Numbered from the stretch's first letter, positions 55,868 to 63,922 are shown. The stretch is 64,000 nucleotides of DNA from Haloprofundus marisrubri (GCF_001469955.1 NZ_LOPU01000004.1:175724-239723); one strand, 5' to 3'. The notes: generated by a model from the letters alone, not told the origin. Made by a program: numbers and translations.

Positions 55868-57931
55868 TCAGTCCGCGTCCGGTTCTTCGATCTCGAATTT
55901 CTCAGCAGACTCCTCTGCATTGATGATTGGGTCAGTAATACCCTGCTCGTACTGTTTTCGTTCCTCCAGTTGCTCGAGATACAGCGACTTCACCGTTTCA
56001 AACGCCTCCGAGTCTGATGATTGACTGCGGAAATACGCGGTGAACAAACTGTACCAGAACATGGCGAACACGGGGTTCTCAGCCTCCTCCAATATTTCAC
56101 CGCCTTGATGCGCAATCTCCTCTAGCAACCCCGAATTGAGAAGCAGTTTATAATGCACATTATCAAACGTTTCCTGCCCGATATCTAACATCTGGTCGCG
56201 AAGATTATAGAAATCCAAACTACTGCTTAAACTGTTTTGGAGCTCTTCGCCCACCGTCTCAGCATACTGTTGGACCAAATTTTCAAACTCATTGCCAAGT
56301 TCACTGTCGAGAAGAATGACCTTCAGGCGACTCCGGAAGCGAAACAGAATCTTAGGTGTTATCCCGTACACTTCAACAACGTTTCGCAGATATTCACGGT
56401 GTACTTTGCTTTGGTACGGTTCCTCAATGAGGAAGAAACGGAGACAATGTATCCTCAAACGCTGGAACCGCTTTGCATGCTCCTCACTTAGGTCTGTCGT
56501 GCTCACAGACTGAAATTCAACCGGGAGATCGTCGATACTACCTTCGATTTGGACGTCTTCGAGAGTAAGCGGCTTCTCGTTGAACTGGCTGAGTGCCCAC
56601 TCAAGAATTCCCGTGATTAGCTGTGCTTGATGCTCGTTTTCAACTGTACTTATTACCCAGTCTGTAAGGGAAGTGAGTTCCTGCTGCCAGAGATCCACAA
56701 TTTCGGTAGGGATAATGCCAAACCCAGAATACATCATCACAATCCCTCGCTCTGGGTATGTAATATCCAGTCGGTCGATTTCTTCAATAAATGTCTCTGC
56801 ATCCGGCTCATCGCCATGGAGCTCCTTCAAATGGTATCCCGCATGGATTGAGTGGGGAAGAGAGTGAATTAGAGCGTCCTCGTTGCTACCAGTGAGTTTC
56901 GAGAGTTGTTCCTGAATGTGGTATTGGAAGGCGGTTCGGTGGACTTCGATCTCGTTCTGGTGTTTACGGACAAGGAACTCTCGGAAGTGATGGTGGATTT
57001 TGTAGATGTTGTCGCCATTGTCAGTGCGATATACTTGCTGGACGATTACTCGCCGGTTGAGCTCACGGAGAATTTGGTCGGCTTCGATCGGTGAGAGGTC
57101 CTCAATAATGCCGCTACATGTGCGCTCATTGAGTTCGGGGAGGGGTGCGACTTGGCGAAGAAACCGTTCCATGTCCCGGGGGAGACCGTCGATGTATCGT
57201 TCCTCGATAGTGTCGAAGACAGCTCCTTCAGGGAGGTGAAGATCGTTTTCGTTGTCGGATGCTTCGGTGAGGAGGCTCAGAAAGAGAGGGTGGCCTTCGA
57301 CTACTGCGTAAACGTTTTTGACAGTGTCCTCAGAAACTGACCCAAAATGGTGTTCGAGGAAGAACCGAGTTTCATCAATAGTGTACAAGTTGAGATGCAC
57401 TTCTTCGACATTTCTCGCTCCGGAAAGTTGGTTGATGGAGATTTGACCGGCCGTGATGAGGTGAACGTGTTCGCCCAGGGCATCTGAGAGTTCACAAATG
57501 ATGCCTCGGACGATGTTTTCGTCGTCTGCGATTTTGTGGATATTGTCGACGCAGAGGATGAGTGGGTTACCGGACCAGTCTCTGGTGAGGTCTTCGAGTT
57601 TGTGCGGGTCTCGGACTCGGTCGTCGACGCCTATTCCACCGCTGACCGGTCCGATTCCTCCGGAGAGAGTGGTGAGTTGGTTGGGTTTTGAGTCGCGTTC
57701 GTTCGCGGCTCGACGAGCGAGGTGGAGGAGGTCGCGGTGGAGGTCTTCGGGGGAGTGATGAATGCGGACGTTTTTCTGTTCGATGGCGAAGTCTTCGGAG
57801 AGGCGCTCTTGGAGGGCTTCGAGGAATTCTGTTTTGCCGATGCCTGGTTGACCCGAAATGTGGATGTCTTTTCCGCCGTCTACGATTTTACTGTGTGCGC
57901 GGTCTAGGCGGTCGGTTCGGACCAATACCAT
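55868..57931 (-). CDS. STAND-type P-loop NTPase (relative of the 50.6-54.7 kb gene)
   Basis: A 687-residue protein. Walker A is GQPGIGKT (27-34), Walker B is LILCVDNIH (124-132), then HLITAGQISINQL. The helical part contains ELNERTCSGIIEDL and YKIHHHFREFLVRKH, closely paralleling ELNERLCTAIIPDD and YRIHDTFREFLQQRF of the larger protein. It lacks the long C-terminal repeat region and has a different helical tail. A TATA-like stretch (57951-57969) sits about 25 nt upstream of the ATG. Defence sensing or regulation are both possible. Confidence 0.82.
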   Translation of the reverse strand: MVLVRTDRLDRAHSKIVDGGKDIHISGQPGIGKTEFLEALQERLSEDFAIEQKNVRIHHSPEDLHRDLLHLARRAANERDSKPNQLTTLSGGIGPVSGGIGVDDRVRDPHKLEDLTRDWSGNPLILCVDNIHKIADDENIVRGIICELSDALGEHVHLITAGQISINQLSGARNVEEVHLNLYTIDETRFFLEHHFGSVSEDTVKNVYAVVEGHPLFLSLLTEASDNENDLHLPEGAVFDTIEERYIDGLPRDMERFLRQVAPLPELNERTCSGIIEDLSPIEADQILRELNRRVIVQQVYRTDNGDNIYKIHHHFREFLVRKHQNEIEVHRTAFQYHIQEQLSKLTGSNEDALIHSLPHSIHAGYHLKELHGDEPDAETFIEEIDRLDITYPERGIVMMYSGFGIIPTEIVDLWQQELTSLTDWVISTVENEHQAQLITGILEWALSQFNEKPLTLEDVQIEGSIDDLPVEFQSVSTTDLSEEHAKRFQRLRIHCLRFFLIEEPYQSKVHREYLRNVVEVYGITPKILFRFRSRLKVILLDSELGNEFENLVQQYAETVGEELQNSLSSSLDFYNLRDQMLDIGQETFDNVHYKLLLNSGLLEEIAHQGGEILEEAENPVFAMFWYSLFTAYFRSQSSDSEAFETVKSLYLEQLEERKQYEQGITDPIINAEESAEKFEIEEPDAD

Positions 57932-57997
57932 TTCAAAGTGTTATTTCACTCGTATAGAATATATCTACCGAATGAATTGAAGATAATTCAAGAGAGT

Positions 57998-58400
57998 GGT
58001 GCTAGTGCGTTGGCCACAGATTGTGGTGGTACCAGAAGTGTTTGATACCATGTACGGAGTGTTCGATGGTGACTGTGATGGGGAGGTCGTCAGCCCGATA
58101 GTAGCCGTGACGCGTCCAGTATTCCCTATAGTACGCAGCTTTCATGAAGAAATTGCCGTCGATGCCTACGATGTTCGCAGGTCCGAGTGCGTCGAGGCGT
58201 GGTTAGGTGAGTTCCTCAATAACGTCGAGGAGGGTGTCCAGGGCATTGCGGCATTTGGACGGTCTGAATTGACTCAGGGTCAATACAATACTGCCTTTCA
58301 CGCTGCGAATAACACCCAATGACCCCTTCACACCAACTCCAACCGTACTACTCCGTTCTACAGCCGATAGACCCGCGGCTACCAGAGACTTCCATACACA
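57998..58400 (-). pseudogene. Decayed transposase-like fragment
   Basis: On the minus strand, one frame gives SIVLTLSQFRPSKCRNALDTLLDVIEELT followed by a stop. The same frame continues PRLDALGPANIVGIDGNFFMKAAYYREYWTRHGYYRADDLPITVTIEHSVHG. VGIDGNFF resembles the first catalytic Asp block of DDE transposases. With an in-frame stop and no complete domain it is non-functional; the exact family is unsure. Confidence 0.4.
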
Positions 58401-58466
58401 CCACAACACAACTGAACTAGCACTCAGTCAAAGGGCGGTGGGACTCGGACGTGGAAAATACCCATC

Positions 58467-58943
58467 TTAGACTCTCCGACCCCCGAGTGCGTTATTCGCG
58501 GCGTGAATCAGTGTCTCATCGTTCACAGCGTCTAAATCCACGAGGACACGATTCGACCGACTGTCACTCGTCTCGTATGTGAAGCCCTCAAGTTCACCAG
58601 CGAGTTCCATAAGGTCATAGCAATGTCCTGGAGAGGGATGGCCATCGAAGAGCCATTTGACGGCCTTGTATTCCATACGGGATTTTCCAGTCTGTTGTTT
58701 TACTGCATCTTCGACGAGGTGTTTGCGGATACGGTGGATTTTCTGTGACCGTGAGAGTGTCTCGTACGGAATTGACTCAGGGTCTGGGGCAACGAGTTGT
58801 TCGAGGACAGCGACTCGCTCCTTGAGTCGTTCATTCTGAGCTTCTAACTCTGTGAGTTGGTCGAAGGCGGCGACTCGTGCTCGATTCAACGCCTCGAAAC
58901 GGGCTTCTAAATCTCTGAGTTGCGTCTGTAGTGACTCACTCAT
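58467..58943 (-). CDS. Plasmid coiled-coil protein with C-terminal winged helix (short form)
   Basis: About 158 residues from the ATG MSESLQTQLRDLEARFEAL. A coiled coil spans about 5-60 (LTELEAQNERLKERVAVLEQLV), followed by a winged-helix-like region (LSRSQKIHRIRKHLVEDAVKQQTGKSRMEYKAVKWLFDG). It has the same architecture as the protein at 49.2 kb. Its start overlaps the stop of the 51-residue zinc-finger gene, making a three-gene coupled set typical of haloarchaeal plasmids. Confidence 0.75.
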   Translation of the reverse strand: MSESLQTQLRDLEARFEALNRARVAAFDQLTELEAQNERLKERVAVLEQLVAPDPESIPYETLSRSQKIHRIRKHLVEDAVKQQTGKSRMEYKAVKWLFDGHPSPGHCYDLMELAGELEGFTYETSDSRSNRVLVDLDAVNDETLIHAANNALGGRRV

Positions 58944-59091
58944 CACTGACGCTCCGTGCTTCGTCTCGCGTTGATGCTGACTCTCTCTGAGTCTGGGTGA
59001 GAAATGGCTGGCAGTCGTGCTCTTGGATGCGTTCTGGGAGGCCGATCGCGCCGCAGACTTCACACTCAGAAAGCTCTGACCCCAAACTCAT
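58936..59091 (-). CDS. 51-residue zinc-finger-like small protein
   Basis: MSLGSELSECEVCGAIGLPE, then RIQEHDC. CxxC followed by HxC spacing suggests a single zinc site. It overlaps the upstream gene by 4 nt (ATGA) and the downstream coiled-coil gene by 8 nt, so all three are translationally coupled. No function is known. The overlaps on both sides are the strongest evidence that it is real. Confidence 0.6.
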   Translation of the reverse strand: MSLGSELSECEVCGAIGLPERIQEHDCQPFLTQTQRESASTRDEARSVSDE

Positions 59092-59285
59092 ACAAACGAA
59101 CACCCAACGTCGTGGAAGACAGAGACTGATTCGAGTGCGGTGCGGTCTGCCGCCTCCGCATCACAGCACGAACAGCGGAAGTACGGTTCGCCGCCTTGGG
59201 CGTATGGTTCTCGGAAGGGGCCGTCGATAGTCGGTACTGTTTCGGTGCCGGTGGATTGAAGACCGGCGGATTCGGATTTACTCAT
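59088..59285 (-). CDS. Small Cys-containing plasmid protein
   Basis: A 65-residue protein from MSKSESAGLQSTGTETVPTI. It contains GGEPYFRCSCCDAEAADRTAL, a zinc-finger-like Cys cluster, and a further Cys near the end (DVGCSFV). It is the first gene of the coupled trio with 58936-59091 and 58467-58943. A longer frame begins at 59324. Likely a plasmid-borne regulatory or DNA-associated protein, but I cannot assign it. Confidence 0.6.
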   Translation of the reverse strand: MSKSESAGLQSTGTETVPTIDGPFREPYAQGGEPYFRCSCCDAEAADRTALESVSVFHDVGCSFV

Positions 59286-59400
59286 GGTTCTTGGCAAGTC
59301 GAGAACCCAGGTACGGTGTTCCAAGCACCGTGCCGCGTTTCTACGGCATTCCTGCGTTCTCTACTCCAGAGTATACGCCCCACAAACATATAAGTTAGTC

Positions 59401-59429
59401 ATATGCGCAACGTTGCTTATATGCGCAAC
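59401..59429. repeat. Direct repeat and palindrome upstream of the 81-residue gene
   Basis: ATATGCGCAAC occurs at 59401-59411 and again at 59419-59429, an 18-nt period. The perfect palindrome GCAACGTTGC (59407-59416) bridges them. It lies 34-62 nt before the ATG at 59463 and so covers the probable promoter; a regulator site is likely. Confidence 0.5.
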
Positions 59430-59462
59430 TTTATGTCGTTATGCATTCTCGTAACTACTGTA

Positions 59463-59708
59463 ATGTCTCAGGTACAACCGGCGTGTATGACCCGCTCTCG
59501 CGGCCTAATCACGTTCGGCGAACGCGCTCGGATTTCTGGCGAAGAAGACGTAGAAGACTCGAAGAGGTATCAAGCGGTCTCCCGAGTCCGCCGCCGGATC
59601 AACGAGGAGCTAACAGAGGAGGTTGAACTATTGGAAGAGCACCACCCAGAACTGCTCGAAGAACTCCGGGATGTAGTCTGTGAAGGCGATGCAGACACAT
59701 CCGACTGA
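59463..59708 (+). CDS. Small haloarchaeal helical protein
   Basis: An 81-residue protein. I start at the ATG of MSQVQPACMTRSRGLITFGE; a second ATG eight codons in gives MTRSRGLITFGERARISGEE. Charged helices follow (SKRYQAVSRVRRRINEELTEEVELLEEHHPELLEELRDVV). Proteins of this pattern are common in haloarchaeal genomes and plasmids without known function. The basic-then-acidic layout would suit an antitoxin-like or DNA-associated regulator, but nothing more specific can be said. Confidence 0.7.
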   Translation: MSQVQPACMTRSRGLITFGERARISGEEDVEDSKRYQAVSRVRRRINEELTEEVELLEEHHPELLEELRDVVCEGDADTSD

Positions 59709-59746
59709 ATGCTGTAAAAGAAGAGAATCAATCGTTTGTAAGGTTG

Positions 59747-59785
59747 TTAACCAACAGTCTCTGTATGGGTTCTGCTGTTGGTTAA
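59747..59785. repeat. 11-bp inverted repeat (TTAACCAACAG / CTGTTGGTTAA)
   Basis: Perfect arms at 59747-59757 and 59775-59785 with a 17-nt spacer, just downstream of the 81-residue gene. The arms share TTAACCAACA with the inverted repeat at 39292-39335, 20 kb away. Confidence 0.6.
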
Positions 59786-59862
59786 TGTCGAATGGTCTGT
59801 TTAGAGTCTATAACGTCGTTATCGAACTTAGTCCCGATGAGTAGTCACCTGTCGCAGCAGTG

Positions 59863-60042
59863 CTACCGAATTCTCACACCACCAAGATACAGGCCGTTGA
59901 GGAGAGCAACTGACCCAATTATTGTATAGACGAATCCTGACTCGAATGAGATACTGAGCAGGGACCAGGATAGCAGCTGGATTCCGATGAATGCGAGGAA
60001 AAATCTTAGCAGCCCCACAACCCGTTTGTCGCACTGTGGCAT
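59863..60042 (-). CDS. Small two-helix membrane protein
   Basis: About 59 residues from the ATG MPQCDKRVVGLLRFFLAFIG. Two hydrophobic helices (about 10-27 and 33-53) end in a short basic tail (GGVRIR). The layout is typical of small haloarchaeal membrane proteins. No domain or partner identified. Confidence 0.5.
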   Translation of the reverse strand: MPQCDKRVVGLLRFFLAFIGIQLLSWSLLSISFESGFVYTIIGSVALLNGLYLGGVRIR

Positions 60043-60341
60043 ATCCACGGCTGAAGAATGGAAATCGACGAGAGCGTTCGTAGAGCACACGAGAAACTTG
60101 CTCTCCTCAGCGCCGAGTCTTAGCTTACATTCGTGATTTTCGTCGACGAGTGCTGGTTACGACGACGTTGGCGACGAGGCGGGTCCGGGGATAGCCCCCG
60201 GAACCAGACGCCCTCAAAGGTGTGAAGTAGCGATGGCACACTTGCGTGTGCGAGGAAATATTTGTTTACCGATGATAAATCAGTGCTGGCCGACTTAGCA
60301 GACGATGATTCTTTATTCGTAACCGAATTACTGCCTAGGAT

Positions 60342-60770
60342 ATGGAGCAGACAGTCGAAGAACTCTCTGAACAGTTGTCGGATGCAGAGTCGAGCGAGAA
60401 GCCTCAGTTACTCGTCGAGGCGCTCAAGCAAGCGTTGGGTGAGAGTCTTCGTACCGTTGCATATGGCGATTTCAGACAGCGGGAATACAACATTTTGTAC
60501 GCCGACCCGGCGACTTTCGAGCAGTATTCGCCTGAAGACATCGAAGAGATAGCCGACGATGTCAAACTCGAAGAGATGGCTGCTAAACGGCAGTCTGATC
60601 TCTACGATCCACTTGGTGACTTGGAGATGACGATCCGTGTGTTCGGTGATGGTATCAACGTGATCGCCCGGGCGACTGGGGAAGGTTCTACGATTTACAT
60701 CGGAATTGACGGCGAAAAGGCAAACTTGTTCCCCGTGATGGAACTGCTCGAAGCCTATACTAAGTCCTAA
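60342..60770 (+). CDS. Conserved-looking haloarchaeal hypothetical (DUF7522-like)
   Basis: A 142-residue soluble acidic protein. The middle YGDFRQREYNILYADPATFEQYSPEDIEEIADDVKLEEM and the end STIYIGIDGEKANLFPVMELLEA recall a family of haloarchaeal proteins (from memory, DUF7522). TTTATTCG lies about 25-32 nt upstream of the ATG, supporting a leaderless transcript. No catalytic motif is visible. It stands alone between plasmid genes. Confidence 0.65.
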   Translation: MEQTVEELSEQLSDAESSEKPQLLVEALKQALGESLRTVAYGDFRQREYNILYADPATFEQYSPEDIEEIADDVKLEEMAAKRQSDLYDPLGDLEMTIRVFGDGINVIARATGEGSTIYIGIDGEKANLFPVMELLEAYTKS

Positions 60771-61315
60771 GATTTCTCATAAGGAGGAGTCCGACCGATA
60801 GGAGTATCTCGCCGGTTTGTTACTCCATATTTTGAGTGATTCACAGCAGAGATCGGTTGAGAAATTACTTATACGAATCTGTTGCCCTATCTCTTGGTCA
60901 TCAACGCGGTTACTCGCTCAACCGCCACGCACGAAAGGGGGAGTGTTGAGAGACGGCCTGCAAGCTCCAGTCTCACTCCCGCGTTGACGACCTGGTGCCT
61001 CTGACAAGGGACTCCACGTCCCTGTTTGTTGTATAGACGAAAGCATAATTAATGTTTGGTAGTCAATATCACACCTATCGCTCGAACGTGATATAGTCAA
61101 ATCTGGTGCGGGAGGTCGGTCTATTCGTGGACTCCTGAGACATATTCTATGAGAATCTTTACACTTTTACGCGACCTCTACTTCATTTGGCCAACACTCA
61201 GCCCACGCGTTGGCGGAGTAGATTTGTGAGAATACGATGATGAAATCTCACTCGAAGAAGCCTGTTATCGAATTTCAGGTTCGATCTTTATACGCGTCGT
61301 CAAGGGGTACTAGGT
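60771..61315. other. Gene-free region with a hairpin
   Basis: No credible gene. AGGGAC-TCCAC-GTCCCT (61007-61023) forms a 6-bp stem, reminiscent of transposon ends in this replicon, though without other support. Near the right edge TCTTTATACG (about 61285-61294) is the likely TATA box of the next gene, 22-31 nt before its ATG. Confidence 0.4.
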
Positions 61316-61882
61316 ATGACCTCGAGAGATCCACTGGACATCGAGTTTCTTGCACACGAACGCGTACAGCGGTTAATCGACGTTGTGCGATTCTGTATCG
61401 AAGAAATTAGTCTGGCATTCGATCAGTGGGACGACACACACGTCACTGGACCTGGCCTTTACTTTGCGATTGTATCGGGTCACTCCGTTCGACACTACGC
61501 AGATGAGATGGGCGACAATTACTGGCCAGTCGACATTTCTCACGAAGTCCTCGAAGACGTCGATAGTTTCTACGACGCAGCAAGCGAAGTCGCCATGTTA
61601 CGAGACGGTGCAGTGGTGATTAGCGTTGATGGAGTAATCCAGAAACAGATGGTTCGGTTCCTTGACTACACTCCCGACGATCTTCCTCAGGGTGAATACG
61701 CCGTAGAGTATGAGGACTGGATGGGTTCGCGTCACATGAGCGCAGCCGATGCATCTGCTCGGCCTGAAGTGGTGACAACGATAACGCTCAGCGAGGAAAC
61801 AGGCCGTCTAACTCTTTTTGAGGGAGGAAGGCATGTCACGACACCGTACGAAGAAATCCGTGACGAACAGGCGAACGAGTGA
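61316..61882 (+). CDS. Diadenylate cyclase (DisA_N/DAC)-like protein
   Basis: A 188-residue protein consisting of a single DAC-like domain. The DGA motif is at 97-99 (LRDGAVVISVDG), a GSRH motif is at 137-140 (MGSRHMSAADAS), and TITLSEETGRLTLFEGG follows, matching the strand order of DisA_N domains that make cyclic di-AMP. In active enzymes the second motif is usually RHR; here it is RHM, which may weaken catalysis or ATP binding. Haloarchaea have a chromosomal DacZ; this shorter plasmid copy could be a specialised or inactive paralogue. Confidence 0.7.
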   Translation: MTSRDPLDIEFLAHERVQRLIDVVRFCIEEISLAFDQWDDTHVTGPGLYFAIVSGHSVRHYADEMGDNYWPVDISHEVLEDVDSFYDAASEVAMLRDGAVVISVDGVIQKQMVRFLDYTPDDLPQGEYAVEYEDWMGSRHMSAADASARPEVVTTITLSEETGRLTLFEGGRHVTTPYEEIRDEQANE

Positions 61883-61975
61883 ACACGTTACGTTTCTACA
61901 AGGAGAGAACGCGCCGTTTGCGCCAGAGAGGATGTCTCTCTGGACGAATCCACTTAGAAACGATTTTGACGAAAT

Positions 61976-62377
61976 CTAGTCAGTCGACTGTTCTTCAATG
62001 TCTGTGAGCATATCGCGGTAGGCGTCGAACTGTTCGTGTTCTACCGCTGTAGTCGCGAGGAGGGTTTTGAGGTAGCCCCATCGAGCCAGTGAGACTCCAC
62101 CAGGTTCCACCAGAGCCCAGAGTGGAATCGGTGGTGGGTGGTGACCTTTGTCGCCGGGTGAATAGTCGACGACTGTGAGTTCGCTTGCGTCTGCGCTGAG
62201 GATACCGTTCAATTCAGCAATTGAAAGCAGTACCACTGCTTCTTCCCAGCCGTCCGTTTTCGGCTCAATACCATCAACCTCACAGTTCTCACATCGGGCA
62301 GCGTCCAGCATCCACCCCTCGGGAGGATTGGTGAGCGCCTCTATATTCGACAAATCATAGACGCTTACAACAATCAT
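61976..62377 (-). CDS. Haloarchaeal hypothetical protein
   Basis: A 133-residue soluble acidic protein. It contains one Cys pair (CENCE near residue 29-33) and a Pro-rich stretch GDKGHHPPPIPLWALVEPGG. It resembles proteins commonly annotated as hypothetical on haloarchaeal plasmids; no domain can be named. It is convergent with the DAC-like gene and divergent from the toxin-antitoxin pair. Confidence 0.6.
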   Translation of the reverse strand: MIVVSVYDLSNIEALTNPPEGWMLDAARCENCEVDGIEPKTDGWEEAVVLLSIAELNGILSADASELTVVDYSPGDKGHHPPPIPLWALVEPGGVSLARWGYLKTLLATTAVEHEQFDAYRDMLTDIEEQSTD

Positions 62378-62494
62378 ACATCACTGGATCCTCGAGTGGA
62401 ATTTAAACCTCGCAGAAGTCACAGTGAAACGGATCAGTACGGCCGACTTGCTCGCCATGGATGCTCGTAGTAACTCTTAACAGGATGGACAACG

Positions 62495-62510
62495 TTGACA
62501 ATATTGTCAA
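62495..62510. promoter_or_regulatory. Perfect 16-bp palindromic operator of the toxin-antitoxin pair
   Basis: TTGACAATATTGTCAA is a perfect palindrome whose last A is the first base of the antitoxin ATG. A candidate TATA element (CTCTTAAC, about 62474-62481) lies 29-36 nt before the ATG. A complex bound here would sit on the transcription start, as expected for toxin-antitoxin autoregulation. Confidence 0.65.
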
Positions 62511-62698
62511 TGAGTTCCGAACACCGAATTCCGCTTAGTGAGGAACGACGCAACGAACTACGAGACCTCAAAGAAGGTGGGCAATCGTACGACGACCTGC
62601 TTGCGGAGATGGTTCAACACGAAAAAGAGCGCCGTCTATCGGAGATGTTCGACCGTTCGCTTGAAGAAGACGAATTCGTCCCCCTTGAGGACGTATAA
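62510..62698 (+). CDS. Antitoxin (RelB/VapB-like)
   Basis: A 62-residue protein. The N-terminal MSSEHRIPLSEERRNELRDL has a ribbon-helix-helix-like start, and QSYDDLLAEMVQHEKERRL is a helix. The acidic C-terminus (SLEEDEFVPLEDV) would neutralise the toxin. The toxin ATG follows the stop without a gap. The start lies inside the palindromic operator, giving a leaderless transcript. Confidence 0.8.
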   Translation: MSSEHRIPLSEERRNELRDLKEGGQSYDDLLAEMVQHEKERRLSEMFDRSLEEDEFVPLEDV

Positions 62699-62992
62699 AT
62701 GGGCGATAGCTACCAAGTTCTACTTGGTGAACAACCACGCACGTTTCTTGCTGCCGCCGACGAGAAGACTGAGCGTATCGTCCGCGAGAACCTTGCAAAA
62801 CTCGGCGACGACCCCTACCCACGGCCCGGTTCAAGAAGTGGCGACAAAGAGAAACTCCCGATTGATGGTAAGGAACGGTACCGACTACATATTGGTCGGT
62901 CCTACACGGCGTTTTACGCAATCGAGGGTGAAGCTGTGAAGATCGTGGAAATTCTCGATATCGACACTGCACACAAACGTTACGGCTGGTAG
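62699..62992 (+). CDS. RelE/ParE-family toxin
   Basis: A 97-residue RelE-fold protein. YQVLLGEQPRTFLAAADEKTERIVRENLAKLGDDPYP is the N-terminal strand-helix pair. KEKLPIDGKERYRLHIGRSYTAFYAIEGEAVKIVEILDIDTAHKRYG is the sheet with the typical R-x-R-x-G-x-Y-R-like segment and C-terminal KRYG. RelE toxins cut mRNA at the ribosome; ParE relatives poison gyrase, and the two are hard to separate by eye. It stabilises plasmids or islands. Confidence 0.85.
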   Translation: MGDSYQVLLGEQPRTFLAAADEKTERIVRENLAKLGDDPYPRPGSRSGDKEKLPIDGKERYRLHIGRSYTAFYAIEGEAVKIVEILDIDTAHKRYGW

Positions 62993-63143
62993 TTCGACAA
63001 AGACAGGTAATCGGTGAGGAATCGCGTTGGATGTGCATGCCTGGTCAAAATGGTTTTCAGATGGTTTCTTTTCCATATCCTTGGACCTCCGACGGTAGAC
63101 GTCGAACTGTTTGTGTTCTACGACACATTGCTAAGAAAGCGAG

Positions 63144-63922
63144 CTACACCATCGGTGCTACCTTCTGATAGAGACGGTATCCACCACGGATCAAAAGGAG
63201 TAGCCAGACAGCACAGAGAAGTAGGAGGCCTAGCTGTAACGCCGAAACCAATCCGATCATCTCGATATAGGGGGCGAGAAACCCAAGGACACAAACTACC
63301 AGACCAAGTCCGAGAGCCAGTTTGTGCGTACGACGACTTTCAGGTTCGCGTGTGCCGAGGGCAATAATGACTGCGAGTGGAAGGAGTGTGAGCCATCGAA
63401 TTAAGAAATGCAGTGGGATGGCGAAGAATCCCCCGTGACCGGTCCATCCAGTCCTCAGTAGGAACCGTTCATCGCCATCTTCGATAATCAGGTATGCTTC
63501 CTCAGGAGACAGGAGCGTTCCGTATGTGAATTCGTTCGGGAGGTCGTCCTGTGAATACGTATCGCAGACGAGCATGAAGTCGCGACATACATCGGGGATG
63601 TGTCGACGGATATCACTGGATAGGGGTTCGGTGGCTCTAGTTCGGTGGCTCTAGTTCGGTCGAAAAGTTCCTGGGCTGTCGGTGAAAGCTCCTCATACTG
63701 GTAGACATCGGGGCTGTATTCGCTGGTGTAGTCTTCGTATAGTGCGGTAGATTCTGGTATCACCGTATGTGCGTACTTCGGCGAGTCGTTGCTCGTCACG
63801 TATGGAGAGGCGAGGGTTCCTGGATAAAACGTGAGTCCCAAGAGAAGTGTGAGCGACGAAGAATACGAGAAACTGAGCGAAGTAAAAGAGGCACACGGGC
63901 TGACGTGGCGTGGACTCGTCAT
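63144..63922 (-). pseudogene. Membrane protein gene broken by a 14-bp tandem duplication
   Basis: Two minus-strand frames belong to one gene. The upstream part (from about 63922) reads LASPYVTSNDSPKYAHTVIP through YEELSPTAQELFDRTRATE. The downstream part (to 63144) reads MLVCDTYSQDDLPNEFTYG, LIIEDGDERFLLRTG and three membrane helices. Removing one copy of the 14-bp repeat at 63627-63654 joins them in frame as RATEPLSSDIRRHIPDVCRDF-MLVCD with no stop. The true start is uncertain because a small plus-strand gene overlaps the 5' end. Confidence 0.75.
63627..63660. repeat. Tandem 14-bp duplication causing a frameshift
   Basis: TTCGGTGGCTCTAG occurs at 63627-63640 and 63641-63654, followed by a partial third copy TTCGGT (63655-63660). 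The copies are identical, so the duplication is recent or maintained by slippage. Its length (14, or 2 modulo 3) accounts exactly for the frame change in the overlapping gene. Confidence 0.9.

Noticed and set aside
63144..63575. Independent 143-residue gene starting MLVCDTYSQ
   Set aside because: The upstream frame joins it seamlessly once the 14-bp duplication is removed, so it is the 3' part of a longer gene.
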